A DNA stretch of 64,000 nt from Diaporthe sp. PMI_573. Taxonomy: Eukaryota > Ascomycota > Sordariomycetes > Diaporthales > Diaporthaceae. Made by a program: the position numbers and the translations under genes. Location: assembly GCA_021399435.1 (NCBI GenBank), contig JAJTUP010000140.1:1-64000 (forward strand), read 5' to 3'. Each line of letters begins with the position of its first letter. Position 1 is the stretch's first letter. Under the pieces are notes generated by a model. The model was not told where the DNA came from and searched no databases. It saw nothing but the letters and a program-made list of their open reading frames with translations. Below, piece by piece: positions 1 to 8,925 of this stretch.

Positions 1-2497
1 GAGCAAATATTGCTTCTAGCTCCCCAACTTCATTGCAAAACCCGTGCCCACCAATGGTAATTTTTCTCACCTGTTTCCCGTTTCTACCCTTCCCCGCCCA
101 TGCCCGTTTGTTTGGTATGATCGGAGCTAGTGGTTGGCGCTGCAGATCGAGCATCTCGGCCCGCTCAAAGTCAATTATCATGACACCAGTCCCCTCGTTG
201 AACAGTATGTTCGCATCCCGCACATCTGTGTGGCGAACGCGTTGTCGATGAATAGCTTGCAGTGACTGAATGGCCAGTGCGCGTAGCTTCTCATTCGGGA
301 ATCCTGCCGCCTTTGCTTCCGAGATGCTGCATCCTCCCCATGATAGTAATGTCATGTATACCACATACACTCGGTGGTCGTAGTAGTAGATTTTCTGCAT
401 CTGACGAAGATCGATAGCCCCTAGAAATACTGGCACGTTTCTACCTTGGGCTGGGAGAAGACGTTTGTACACGTCCGCCTCGTGCTCAAGATCGGGGATG
501 AAGGCCCGCACCGTGCCTTTACTGACGAAAGTGTAGCCGTATGCAAGCAACGTCACTTTGAACAGGACCCCGCGTGCGCCACCATGCCCCAGCGGCGTGA
601 TGCCGTCATCAAGTGATTGCTTGAGCTGCTGATGAAGCATACTGAGCCACTGCGTGTGATCCACAGGATGGTAATCACCATGCCTTCGGTGACGACCCAC
701 ATTTGGGCATGTTGGGTCCAGCTTTTGTCCCTTGACCAGGCCAAGCAGACATTTTTGCGTGCAGTAGGGACTGTCTCGTTGAGAGATCGCACCGGTTTCT
801 GCCTCGGGCCCGACTTCAGCATCATCCGCCCCTTTGCCTCCCCTTTGGCTTCCGCCTCCTCGCGGCCGTCGCGCGAGGATCCGCTGGCTCCTTCGAGGTC
901 CAGCATTCCCTGCACTTGGGGTCGGCGTTTCTGGTGGCTTTGAAGACGATTCATCATCATCTGACGACTCTGGGTGATTGTCTACCTTGGACAAGCTGTC
1001 ACTACACTGGTATTGAATGAAGAAGCGCCTCCTTAGGCGTTTGACGATGGGTGACCGGTCGACGTTTTGATACGTTGTAGGCTCAGGAATAAACGAAGCA
1101 TCCGATGACGCAGTTCGTTCACTGTCGGGTACGGACCGCACTGTCGTTTCAAAGTCTTCCGCCCAAGTATGTAGAGTCTGTGTTGCTCTCTGTCGTTCCT
1201 CCTGCCCATGCTCACCCCGTGTTTCTAGGACCAGGAGGGTGAAAGCCAAGTATTGACCTACGGCCGTGCAGAGATGCAACTGATCTGAGTGCGCCGCCGC
1301 CTCGGGGCCAGGCTCGGCCAGGTGGTAGTAGAGCGTGCCAGGATCATCCCAATCGATCGTGAGAAATACAATCGTCTCACCTGTAGTCAGAAGACTGTAC
1401 TCAAGACCGCCCTCGATCATGTAGTGATACGTTTGTGTGATGGCAGACGCTGTCAACCTTTCTGCGAAGTATTGAAATCGAGCAGCTGGATCGACCGAAG
1501 TTGGGATTGTCTTCCGGTTGACAACCTCCTTGTAAATATCCATGGGACGGAGACCGAGACGTAGATGAGAAGCCGTCAACTTGTGAGGCGGTTTGTATTC
1601 GGAGATGTAGAGCATGGTGCGTCTTGATGATTGTGTATTGTCGGATCGGTAGATGCAGATTTGATCGGCGCGTAGCTGATGGGGGTCGTGTCGCTGGTTG
1701 GGCGTTTGTGGCGGCGTTGATGGCGTTTCTCTATCCACCACTTCCTCGGCAACGTCACTAATCGCATGAGGATGGTTTTCGAAGATGATGCCGTTGCCGA
1801 TGTCGAAGGCGCTGGATGCCTCTGGGACATTTTTCAGCTGCTCGATAATATTCCGAACCGGGTCTTCCACGCTATTATGGAGGAAATATTCCAGCGTCTT
1901 CTCGTCGGCAATCTTGCGTCTCGAAATCCTCTCTCCTAGCCCCTCTAGAAAGTTCCTATTCTCGAAGACACGTGTTTCGGAAGGGAAGGTACTGTTGAGC
2001 GTACCGAATATGATCCTTTGGTTGTGGAGGAAATCGGACCATGGCTGGATTTTGGTAGGGCACCACTTGTTTCGGGGATTCGTTATAGGGCCCTTGGATG
2101 TGAATTTCGGATCCGTTTCGACAGAAAATCGGGAGAATACTGATGTATGGCAAGCGGTAATGTACTCGTCAAGGGTGGTTGGCCGTGTCTGTTTCTCGGA
2201 TAGCTCGGCTCGTTGCTGTTCTTTCTCGGCTCGTTCTCGCTCCACTTCTCTCTCTCGCTCTGCTTTCTCGGCTCGTTGGCGCTCTTCCTGCATCTCTCGC
2301 TCTGCTTCCTCGGCGCGTTGGCGCTCTTCCTGCCTCTCTCGCTCTGCTTCCTCGGCGCGTTGGCGCTCTTCCTGCCTCTCTCGCTCTGCTTCCTCGGCGC
2401 GTTGGCGCTCTTCCTGCCTCTCTCGCTCTGCTTCCTCGGCGCGTTGCTCCGCCTCTCGCAAGCGTCGCTCAAGCTCTGCCACCCTGTTTCCTTCCAT
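1..2497 (-). CDS. Coiled-coil / protein-kinase-like protein (3' end beyond window)
   Basis: One unbroken frame of 832 codons runs from an ATG at 2497 to base 1 with no stop, so the C-terminus lies outside the window. Residues about 1-95 are a charged coiled coil built of near-identical 14-residue units (AEEAERERQEERQR). Residues 100-560 are a fungus-specific region with blocks such as NKWCPTKIQPW (about 144) and MLYISEYKPPH (about 294). A cysteine motif PYCTQKCLLGL lies near 577. From about 620 there is a kinase-like fold: a glycine-rich loop LGHGGARG, HTDVRDANIL (catalytic-loop Asp and Asn, about 757) and IIDFERAE (metal-binding Asp, about 773). Proteins of this layout are common in ascomycetes and are often auto-labelled BUD32; I see nothing specific to KEOPS. 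Phosphotransfer is inferred and the substrate is unknown. The frame looks intact. Confidence 0.8.
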   Translation of the reverse strand, partial: MEGNRVAELERRLREAEQRAEEAERERQEERQRAEEAERERQEERQRAEEAERERQEERQRAEEAEREMQEERQRAEKAEREREVERERAEKEQQRAELSEKQTRPTTLDEYITACHTSVFSRFSVETDPKFTSKGPITNPRNKWCPTKIQPWSDFLHNQRIIFGTLNSTFPSETRVFENRNFLEGLGERISRRKIADEKTLEYFLHNSVEDPVRNIIEQLKNVPEASSAFDIGNGIIFENHPHAISDVAEEVVDRETPSTPPQTPNQRHDPHQLRADQICIYRSDNTQSSRRTMLYISEYKPPHKLTASHLRLGLRPMDIYKEVVNRKTIPTSVDPAARFQYFAERLTASAITQTYHYMIEGGLEYSLLTTGETIVFLTIDWDDPGTLYYHLAEPGPEAAAHSDQLHLCTAVGQYLAFTLLVLETRGEHGQEERQRATQTLHTWAEDFETTVRSVPDSERTASSDASFIPEPTTYQNVDRSPIVKRLRRRFFIQYQCSDSLSKVDNHPESSDDDESSSKPPETPTPSAGNAGPRRSQRILARRPRGGGSQRGGKGADDAEVGPEAETGAISQRDSPYCTQKCLLGLVKGQKLDPTCPNVGRHRRHGDYHPVDHTQWLSMLHQQLKQSLDDGITPLGHGGARGVLFKVTLLAYGYTFVSKGTVRAFIPDLEHEADVYKRLLPAQGRNVPVFLGAIDLRQMQKIYYYDHRVYVVYMTLLSWGGCSISEAKAAGFPNEKLRALAIQSLQAIHRQRVRHTDVRDANILFNEGTGVMIIDFERAEMLDLQRQPLAPIIPNKRAWAGKGRNGKQVRKITIGGHGFCNEVGELEAIFA
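2213..2456. repeat. 42-bp in-frame tandem repeat coding for coiled coil
   Basis: About five to six head-to-tail copies of a 42-bp unit lie inside the kinase-like gene. The three copies nearest its 5' end are virtually identical and the distal ones drift. Each unit encodes 14 residues of Glu/Arg-rich heptad-like helix, so a change in copy number keeps the reading frame and only lengthens the coiled coil. Confidence 0.9.
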
Positions 2498-2911
2498 TAT
2501 TAGGGTAGTAGGTGCCGAACGTTGTGAGTATGTTAGGAATGCATTGATTGATCAAGAGAATAGTAGCCTGTGGAGTGCATTGCTGAGAGACGGTTTGGTC
2601 GCATTTTAGTGTTGTTCTAGCTTACCGTGCCCATCTGCTTACGAGGATGGCCGTTGCTCTGGAAACTGATTGGGCCGGGATTGTGGAGAAGGCCCCCCGG
2701 AAATAAAGTCACACAGCGGCTTGGTGGGAGAACCGGTTTACCTCAGGCACTCAGACCCACTGGGCGCGCTTAACAGCGCGACGCCTTCCCTAAAGGGGTA
2801 ATGGCTCCCAGAGGGCCTGAGAGACAGGAATTCCCGAGCGCCGCTAAAGCGGCTCACGAATCTGCTTGAAGAATTAGCTGAAGGAAGGGCAAAGAAAAGG
2901 GAGAAAAAAGG
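2498..2911. other. Upstream region of the kinase-like gene, no gene seen
   Basis: This is the presumed promoter side of the minus-strand gene starting at 2497. I see no convincing open frame, TATA box or RNA gene. The stretch 2750-2880 is GC-rich without coding character. Confidence 0.5.
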
Positions 2912-2970
2912 TTGACTTAGCGGGGCTCGAACCCGCGACCTTAAGATTACTAGTCTCACACTCTACGCGA
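2912..2970 (-). pseudogene. tRNA-Thr (AGT) 3' part, 5' third missing
   Basis: Read on the minus strand, there is an anticodon arm TGAGA-CTAGTAA-TCTTA (anticodon AGT), a variable loop AGGTC, a perfect T arm GCGGG-TTCGAGC-CCCGC and the acceptor 3' strand CTAAGTC plus A. The matching acceptor 5' strand (GACTTAG) and a normal D arm are absent. Instead, an 18-base piece of the anticodon/variable region (agtaatcttaaggtcgcg) occurs a second time just upstream. This is a truncated, rearranged tRNA copy and probably not functional. Confidence 0.7.
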
Positions 2971-4280
2971 CCTTAAGATTACTGAGCAATGCATCATCCC
3001 TTATGGGCCCTTCAGCGAGCCCTACCCAAAACTCCATACCTACATCATTAAGATGTTTAACACTAGCTACGCGAAACCGTCCCGGTGTCTGCGTTTTGGA
3101 GGGGGGTAGTGTGACGGCAGCCACGGTAGGCAAGCCCTCTGGCCGTCACAAGGACCCTAACCCTTAGCCCCACAGTCGCGTCAAGACTTCGCGAGCCAGG
3201 GACCGCCAGAGCTCCGCTCTCCCCTTTCTTTCCCTCTCCTCAGCTTAGAATATTCGTTGATAGCGCCAATAGACCCAGCTCCCATGCTGCATCTCGTGCT
3301 GGCCGTGACAGAACGTTCCATATGGATTACCCGTAGTAGATATCACAGAGCTCCTCGGCCGTAATCTCGATCGTTACGTTGGTACAGCCAGGTAGTGCCT
3401 TTGCACAATCTTAACATATAGAGGGCAAGACGTCTGTTATCACTACATAAGTTGCTGGCGTTGAACGACCAGGTCCAACAGTTCTCGACAGAGGGGTATA
3501 ATGCGGGGTTTACTGGCAAAAGAAGATTGAACCCCTGTCAAGAAGGGTCATTTTGCTAGCAAGCCCACCAGAGCCGGGTATAATGCGGGGTTTTGCTGGC
3601 AAAAAACCCCTGAAACCCTTGTCAAGGAGCCTGCTAAGCTCCACTGCATCTGCAAGCCTGTGCAGGAGCATCAACTTTCCGAAAGTAGGAACTGGTAGTA
3701 CCGTAGACCGCTTTCAAGATCCGATTACCAGAGAATGTCTAGGTTCGCGTCATAAGAAGCGAAACGCAGCTAAATGTAGCTAAAATGCAGCGAATCGCAG
3801 TTAAACACAGCGAGCCAATCGCAGCCAAATGCTGCCAAACGCGACGGATAAAATGATACGCAGCAAAACGCATCGATGTCAGCGCGATGCACAGAGGCCT
3901 AATCTGTATGCTATATAATTGCCAGATCATTGGATAAGGGACACTTGGAGTCACCTGCAAGTGTATTGAGATGCGTACGGAGACTTCTGCAGTACGTAGC
4001 TGCCCTGTGAACTATTCATTTTAGTTGCTAGCAACTTTTTGGTTGCTAGTAGGTTTGGCGGCTGCTAACAGATTTTTTTGGTTGCTGGTTGCCAGCAGCT
4101 AGATGTCTATTTCTTCCCGGATATCGAATGCAGGAACCATAAAACAGGGCGCCGCTAAATAACTGATTATATAGAGCGGTCTTACCCGCAGTGGTCGATG
4201 TTTATAGCTTATTCCTTTTCCCCCTCCTTCCTTATGCCTGTCCATATACGCTGCTCCGCTGGTGGTCGCAGCGGTACACG
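2971..4280. other. Gene-poor stretch with decayed repeats
   Basis: No gene is recognised. It holds a GTGACGGC...GCCGTCAC inverted pair near 3111-3152, the direct duplication at 3489-3630, degenerate CGCAGC(N)AAA-type repeats at 3748-3870 and a run of TTGCTAGC/TTGCTGG-like repeats at 4020-4105. These look like old repeat debris. Confidence 0.5.
3489..3630. repeat. Imperfect direct duplication (about 60 bp x 2)
   Basis: Two copies share the core GGTATAATGCGGGGTTT, then (A/G)CTGGCAAAA, CCCCTG and TGTCAAGRAG. The first lies near 3489-3548 and the second near 3570-3630. The copies differ by short indels. No coding role is visible. Confidence 0.65.
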
Positions 4281-4559
4281 ATGTCCTCCGAGAGGAACAC
4301 CGAAGTCCACGAGCTTATACAACTTTTCAGTGCCAAGACTTTAGAAGATAATGTGATTCAAGATGGAAATATCGAGACTGCCGGTCAGCCCACTTCGCAC
4401 ATTGATTCCGCGCAGATCAGTACGACAGTCGATGCCATGGACATTGGCACTAAAGAGCCCACTCAAGCCGTGCCTTCGTATCGTACAGGTTTTCTCGAGA
4501 CATCGCAATCATCCCTCAGCCGAAATCGCCTCTCTACCCAAAGCGTAATAACTGCTTGA
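4281..4559 (+). CDS. Hypothetical N-terminal ORF entering the left arm of an inverted repeat
   Basis: The frame starts with ATG at 4281 (MSSERNTEVHELIQLFSAKT) and enters the inverted-repeat arm after about 53 residues (DIGTKEPTQAVPSYRTGF and on). It stops four codons after the arm ends (VITA). The arm is translated in the same frame here and on the opposite strand. I do not recognise the family. If the 468-bp spacer were flipped, this N-terminus would read on without a stop into the sequence now found only on the minus strand (RCESRLSAVVRPDAMTFF). It is either a 5' fragment of a gene broken by an inverted duplication or one state of an invertible gene. Confidence 0.45.
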   Translation: MSSERNTEVHELIQLFSAKTLEDNVIQDGNIETAGQPTSHIDSAQISTTVDAMDIGTKEPTQAVPSYRTGFLETSQSSLSRNRLSTQSVITA

Positions 4560-5131
4560 GCGGTGCACGAGTAAATCATGAGGAAGAAGGGCGAAGGTCC
4601 TGCCAATGTCCTCCATCGTCTGCTGAAGCGCATACGGTCTATCAGCTCCCTCTTCGTCACCGTAAGAGGGTGCTCCTGAGCGCGCTGATAGACATCAAGA
4701 GCGTAACTCGCGTTGCGACGGCCACGCTCTCCGCAAACCTGTCCCTTTTCCCTTTCAGACTTTATAACATTCTTCAGAAAGAGTTGAATTAGGCGAAAAT
4801 GCGCAAATCTTGCGAGCGTGTGGGACACCTGGCTGCCTGCAGTCGCACTCTCTAGCGCTGTAAAAGCTACCAAGAAGCGGGGGTCGGAGCTAGCGATCGT
4901 GCGCGGGAACGTAGTCACTTGGAGCAATGATAGCCATTCTTGCAAGCCCTCCTCGTAGTTGTTTGCAAAGAAAGTCATCGCATCTGGTCTTACGACAGCA
5001 GACAAGCGGCTTTCGCACCTTATTACGCTTTGGGTAGAGAGGCGATTTCGGCTGAGGGATGATTGCGATGTCTCGAGAAAACCTGTACGATACGAAGGCA
5101 CGGCTTGAGTGGGCTCTTTAGTGCCAATGTC
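4440..5131. repeat. Perfect 112-bp inverted repeat around a 468-bp spacer
   Basis: The left arm at 4440-4551 is the exact reverse complement of the right arm at 5020-5131 by hand comparison. The spacer at 4552-5019 is 468 bp, or 156 codons. Both arms carry the same open frame in their own direction, each preceded by a different open N-terminal segment. Arm identity implies a recent duplication or ongoing homogenisation. Confidence 0.9.
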
Positions 5132-5314
5132 AACAGCGAGCAGCGTCTGCTGACCATGGTGCAGACGGATTCCTTCCAGGAGCGGACGCAGGTTATGCGC
5201 GACATGCTCTCGCGAGCGGTGAAGGAGGGCGCGCCGACGAGCCCTCGAAAGTTCTACAACGAAAACCTGCGAGATCGTCATTCCCGTTCTCTCTTGACCC
5301 TCACTTGGGGGCAT
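4463..5314 (-). CDS. Hypothetical protein spanning the inverted repeat
   Basis: This is a 283-codon frame of unknown family. Residues 1-61 precede the repeat arm (MTISQVFVVELSRARRRALL, GIRLHHGQQTLLAVD). Residues 62-98 are the arm. The rest is a helical region (NNYEEGLQEWLSLLQVTTFP, RTIASSDPRFLVAFTALE, RWRTLAGPSPFFLMIYS) ending in the antisense of the left arm. Upstream on the same strand (5315-5440) a Lys/Glu-rich frame would join this one if a five-C run (ggggg on the plus strand near 5307) had four bases. The present start is therefore probably a frameshift artefact and the true gene longer. No catalytic motif is recognised. Confidence 0.45.
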   Translation of the reverse strand: MPPSEGQERTGMTISQVFVVELSRARRRALLHRSREHVAHNLRPLLEGIRLHHGQQTLLAVDIGTKEPTQAVPSYRTGFLETSQSSLSRNRLSTQSVIRCESRLSAVVRPDAMTFFANNYEEGLQEWLSLLQVTTFPRTIASSDPRFLVAFTALESATAGSQVSHTLARFAHFRLIQLFLKNVIKSEREKGQVCGERGRRNASYALDVYQRAQEHPLTVTKRELIDRMRFSRRWRTLAGPSPFFLMIYSCTAQAVITLWVERRFRLRDDCDVSRKPVRYEGTA

Positions 5315-6291
5315 CTTCGCACTTCACTTCAGGCTCTTCCTTCTTGACTCCAGGCTCTTCCTTCTTGACTTCAAGCTCTTCCTCTTTCGCTTGACGCTCT
5401 TTCTCTTGACGCTGTTCCTCCGGTCGACTCCTTCTCCAAGTGGGTATGGGATCTCTAGTCCTCTAAATTGAGGCGATTCCACACGCTGTAGTTTAGTTAC
5501 GTGATCAAAATGTTCCGTTCTGACAGTTTGAGATCCATAGGAAGCAATACATGATTATTCCTTGGATAGTAAGGTCGAGAAGTGGGAGAAGAAGCATGCC
5601 GAGCAAATCTCGGCAGGAGACTTTTCGTAATGGAATGCAAGTCAGGCATCACGGGCCCAAGATAGTGCAATATACAGAGACTTCAAAATCCCCTTTCATA
5701 ATCATACTGTATGTGAGCCACCTTTATTCTGTGATCTGAGAAAGGTACATAACCACACCGGTAAATCTCTGCCCTTGGTATTCTTTGTCCAACTTTTACA
5801 ACCACTTCTCTGACAATGCCCTCCTTTCATAAAAATTGGATGCCACCTTCTCTAGGATACCTTTCGGCACAAAAAGACCTTGCTTCTCGAGCTTCCATTT
5901 ACTCTAAGGGCGCTATTGACACGGTAAACTGTCTTTGATATGAATCTGTTCACAGTAAATAGTCTATAATATCGAAAGTAGAATTAACAAGCGAGCTTCT
6001 ATGTTTATCCTTTATTCCAATCCAGTTCTGAATTCTTTACTATTATATATACTTCTTAGACCCAATGGTTCTGAGTTCTTTGTTACAGCACTTTTAGAAG
6101 TGGCTATCGTCTATTAATCTACAAGGGTTATGGTCATTCTCACAAGTTGGTGTTTTAATTGTGTACTTTTGTCCTTGTATGACGCATACATAATTTCTAT
6201 TTCATTCTTTCCCAGACCACCGCAGCGCAGTCAAATGGTTGAAAACCCTGGCGAGGAAACAAACTTCCCCGCCTCGCTACAATGTCGTCAG
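5315..6291. other. Mostly gene-free; low-complexity CTTCTT/CTTGAC tract at 5330-5440
   Basis: The 5330-5440 tract is a degenerate 21-24-bp repeat encoding acidic/lysine-rich residues on the minus strand and belongs to the preceding gene. From 5450 to 6290 the sequence is AT-rich with no convincing gene. Confidence 0.5.
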
Positions 6292-6745
6292 TTATGTGAC
6301 CCCGAATTCCAACAGGATCCGCCGCTTCCGGGCCGCCAAGTTTCCACTCGGCTCGTGACCAAGCTCCTCCAAGATCCGATTTGCGTTGCTCACTGTTTGA
6401 AATATTCAGCGTCTATTTCTCTTGTATCGACAGATATAGGACGTACTGTTCAGAGCCTGGATACCTTGCACTGCATTGGGTAGATTGTGGATTGGCTCGT
6501 TTGTCATCAGGCTGTGCAGCGACTCGAGATACTCCGGTGTTGGTAATGTGTTATTTTCTATGCGTGAGAGGGAGTTGCGGTGCCTGATTGACTGTGTCAG
6601 CAAGTTCTTCCTTCTAGGAGCTGTCCACATACTCTGCCACGACCCTACTCTCGAGTCTGTCGAACTTGCCGTTCAGCGCGTCAAACTTGCCATCGAGCTC
6701 GTCGAGACGATTATTGAGTCTGGCGAAGCGATCGTTTAATAAGTT
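6292..6745 (-). pseudogene. Fungal coiled-coil 'ruler' gene remnant
   Basis: The minus-strand order is a heptad-like segment (LNNRLDELDGKFDALNGKFD) then AEYVDSS, RRKNLLTQSIRHRNSLSR and a final exon ISNA-like (VSNANRILEELGHEPSGNL) with a stop at 6292. A 72-bp intron (6393-6464; GTATCC donor, CGCTGAAT branch site, CAG acceptor) joins the last two in frame. The first two segments lie in different frames. A single extra base at AGCTCCTAGAAGG creates a TAG, and the N-terminus is missing beyond 6745. Similar short coiled-coil proteins of unknown function are frequent in Sordariomycetes. This copy is broken. Confidence 0.6.
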
Positions 6746-7499
6746 TGATCAGTACCCTGCTGTACTGGAAGCCAATCGTGTCTATCAACCGTTGGCCATT
6801 ACATATACCGGAATAGAAGATCTTGAGATACGAGATTATCTTACGGTCAGACCAAGTCTTGCGCTTCATTGAAAGAATCCAGTTAGCCAATTTAGGTGCT
6901 TTCTATCCGTCTTATAGTTGGTGCTACAAAATTCACTCTAAAATCTTGACAAAGTTACTAATATAGATGCACTAACTATCTACTATTTCCATAAGCATTA
7001 GCGACCCCGTCGGTGGCGATGACAGGCTTGGCGGCCACCTTGATGTTTGTTGGGACGAGACTGCTACGAGTCTCGTCACTTGTAGCGTCCACTTGTAGCG
7101 CAGCGGCGGAGCGGCACACGTCGCCTGAGCTGGTAGCTGTAGGTGAAGACATGATCCCGACAGGGTTGACAGGGGCTTTCGAAGATACAGCGAAGATGTC
7201 AAAAGTCAAAGACCAACAAAACAAATGGAGATGTTATGTGACAGGGGCTAAGAAGCAGAAGAGAATTGGAAAACAGAGAGGTGGGATGGCAGTGTGAAGT
7301 CCGGCGGGATTTCGAGCGCTTTTATGCACGCAAGCCCAGTCCCCGGCCACCAATGAGAAGCCAGCCCCTGCAACTACCACAATCTTTTTCTTGCCGCGCA
7401 AAGCGTCGCGTAAACACTTCCCTGATCACTGCTTGCAAGTTCCAGGTCTGCGACCCTCTGCGTCTTACGAGTGGGCGCGACATCAGGAAGCGGTATAAA
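6746..7499. other. No recognised gene
   Basis: Overlapping short frames exist on both strands at 6970-7300 (for example MSSPTATSSGDVCRSAA on minus). None has a family signature, promoter or splice structure that I can support. Confidence 0.45.
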
Positions 7500-7765
7500 T
7501 AGCAATAGTACCTCTTGGCTAGTGTTTCCGCTGTATCGATCATCTTCCCCGGAAGTGTAGCCAGGTTTTTGCTTAGCTTACACACGAAGCCCCACACGTA
7601 GTCGTACCCGAAAGCGGTCCTTAGGCATCGTCTTGCCATCGACAATGACCTGTTCCCAGACTTCTCCCTATATCAGCAGTGGGTGAAGAAGCCCTGGCGT
7701 CTTGACTTCGGGGGGCTTGTTCCGCCGGCACCCGCGACAGTTGCGGATATACTTACGTACCGACT
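7500..7765 (-). pseudogene. Ty3/Gypsy integrase fragment
   Basis: The minus strand encodes part of an integrase zinc-binding region (VRKYIRNCRGCRRNKPP), the linker KTPGLLHPL, then in another frame [20 protein letters not shown] and TAETLAKRYYCYLYRFL. This matches the better preserved Gypsy integrase at 61.9-62.8 kb ([20 protein letters not shown]). A frameshift and stop separate the parts, and both ends are truncated. Confidence 0.75.
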
Positions 7766-8162
7766 GTTTTAGTTGTGGCGGACTTTTCCTCTTCTTGACG
7801 CAAAACCGACAAACCCAGCGGCGATTATTATCGTCCCCAACAGACTGGATATCATAGCCATACTCCCATATCCACGAGACTGTCTTGTTCACACGTTGAG
7901 ATTTCGTATATCCTGGGAAATGCTTCCAAGGAAATTCATCCCAATTGTCTTCAGTCGATCCTGAAGAAGGCAAAGACATGATCTCAGCAGATTGTTTCTT
8001 GGTTTGGTCGTCTTGTGTCATCTCGACCTGAATTTTCGAGCGCGTCGCGACGCGTTTATTATTATTATATCTGCTGAAAAGACCTGGTAACCAATAGATT
8101 GCAGGCTGGCGCCATCTTAAGTCCGAAAACGAGGCAATCTCCGATATTGTCCATCCATCCAT
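7766..8162 (-). pseudogene. hAT transposase N-terminal BED-finger fragment fused to Gypsy sequence
   Basis: The frame contains HFPGYTKSQRVNKTVSWIWE, YGYDIQ and RRWVCRFCVKKR, the start of a BED-type zinc finger as in fungal hAT transposases (compare the elements at 11.7 and 62.8 kb). After QLKQS the frame passes directly into Gypsy integrase (VRKYIRNCRGC), so this is a chimera. The rest of the transposase is missing. Confidence 0.7.
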
Positions 8163-8310
8163 TCCATCGAGAGTTCTGGTGGATGGATGGATTACTTAAT
8201 CGGGTGCCTGATGGAATGGATGGAAATGGATGCACGGGCCTTCCATCCACGTCCATCCATCCACTGCCAAGAAATGGTGGAGTGGATGACCACCCTGGTC
8301 CTGGCACGTC
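8130..8310. repeat. hAT-like subterminal TGGATGGA repeats
   Basis: Many copies of TGGAT/ATCCA in both orientations cluster upstream of the BED fragment. This resembles the subterminal regions of the intact hAT at 11.7-14.8 kb and the small relic at 23.4 kb, so it is probably the 5' end region of the fragmentary hAT. Confidence 0.55.
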
Positions 8311-8504
8311 GTCTCCATAACGCTCTCGACTATAGAGAGCTTCCCGCGAATCCCGCCATCCTGAGCACTTCCCTGGAATTTCTTCTCTGTGGCGCTCCAG
8401 CGCAGAACAACCGGGAGGCTCGCCGGGATGCCCTGCCCAGAAAATCTCAGTCATCGAAAGTTGTCTCTCTGGGTCGCAAAGAATATCCTGGGCAGTGTGT
8501 CCAA
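8311..8504. other. Non-coding spacer between hAT relics
   Basis: No supported gene. A short minus-strand frame with Arg/Glu-rich sequence has no family signature. Confidence 0.35.
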
Positions 8505-8660
8505 TAGTCAGGTAACGGGAAAAATGGAGGTTATAACGTACCTAACGGTTGGATTTCCAACTTTGTAACGTCCCTAACGGTTGAAAATAAGCCGTTAACG
8601 GCTTGTCAAACGTTAACGAACTGGTAACGGTTGGAATTTCCTAAATAGGTAACCCATGAT
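8505..8660. repeat. TAACGGTT subterminal repeats at a hAT 3' end
   Basis: About eight copies of TAACGG/CCGTTA and variants occur between 8505 and 8660, beginning at a possible terminus CAGGTAACGGG near 8509. They lie on the 3' side of the minus-strand transposase remnant at 8926-10062, as expected for transposase-binding subterminal repeats. I could not find the matching terminus on the other side. Confidence 0.5.
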
Positions 8661-8925
8661 AGAAACTCGTTGGTGCTGAAGGGGATTTACACCAAATTAA
8701 GCTTTGCAAGCAATATATTCCCATGTTTCATTCAGGTTTTATCTTTCTCTCAACTTCTGATAAAGAACAATGTCCAATCTATAAAAAAAAATCCGCCTAT
8801 CGAGCCTCAGTATGCAAAGCGCCGCTATCAAGCTCCCACAGGTACAACTCTGCCGGTCTAGCCTCTGCTAGCGGAGTATCAGTCATACCGCCGTCACTAT
8901 GAGCACTAATCCAGCTAGCCCATAC
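8661..8925. other. Non-coding 3' flank of the hAT remnant
   Basis: AT-rich sequence with an A9 tract near 8783. No gene seen. Confidence 0.35.

Noticed and set aside
1785..2609. 274-codon plus-strand ORF opposite the kinase-like gene
   Set aside because: Antisense to a long motif-bearing frame; its serine/arginine-rich translation is produced by the 42-bp coiled-coil repeat.
7013..7297. 94-codon plus ORF and overlapping minus ORFs
   Set aside because: No family motif, promoter or splice sites; both strands equally open.
8130..8310. Possible CRISPR-like or satellite array of TGGATGGA
   Set aside because: Irregular spacing in both orientations; matches hAT subterminal repeats, and the genome is eukaryotic.
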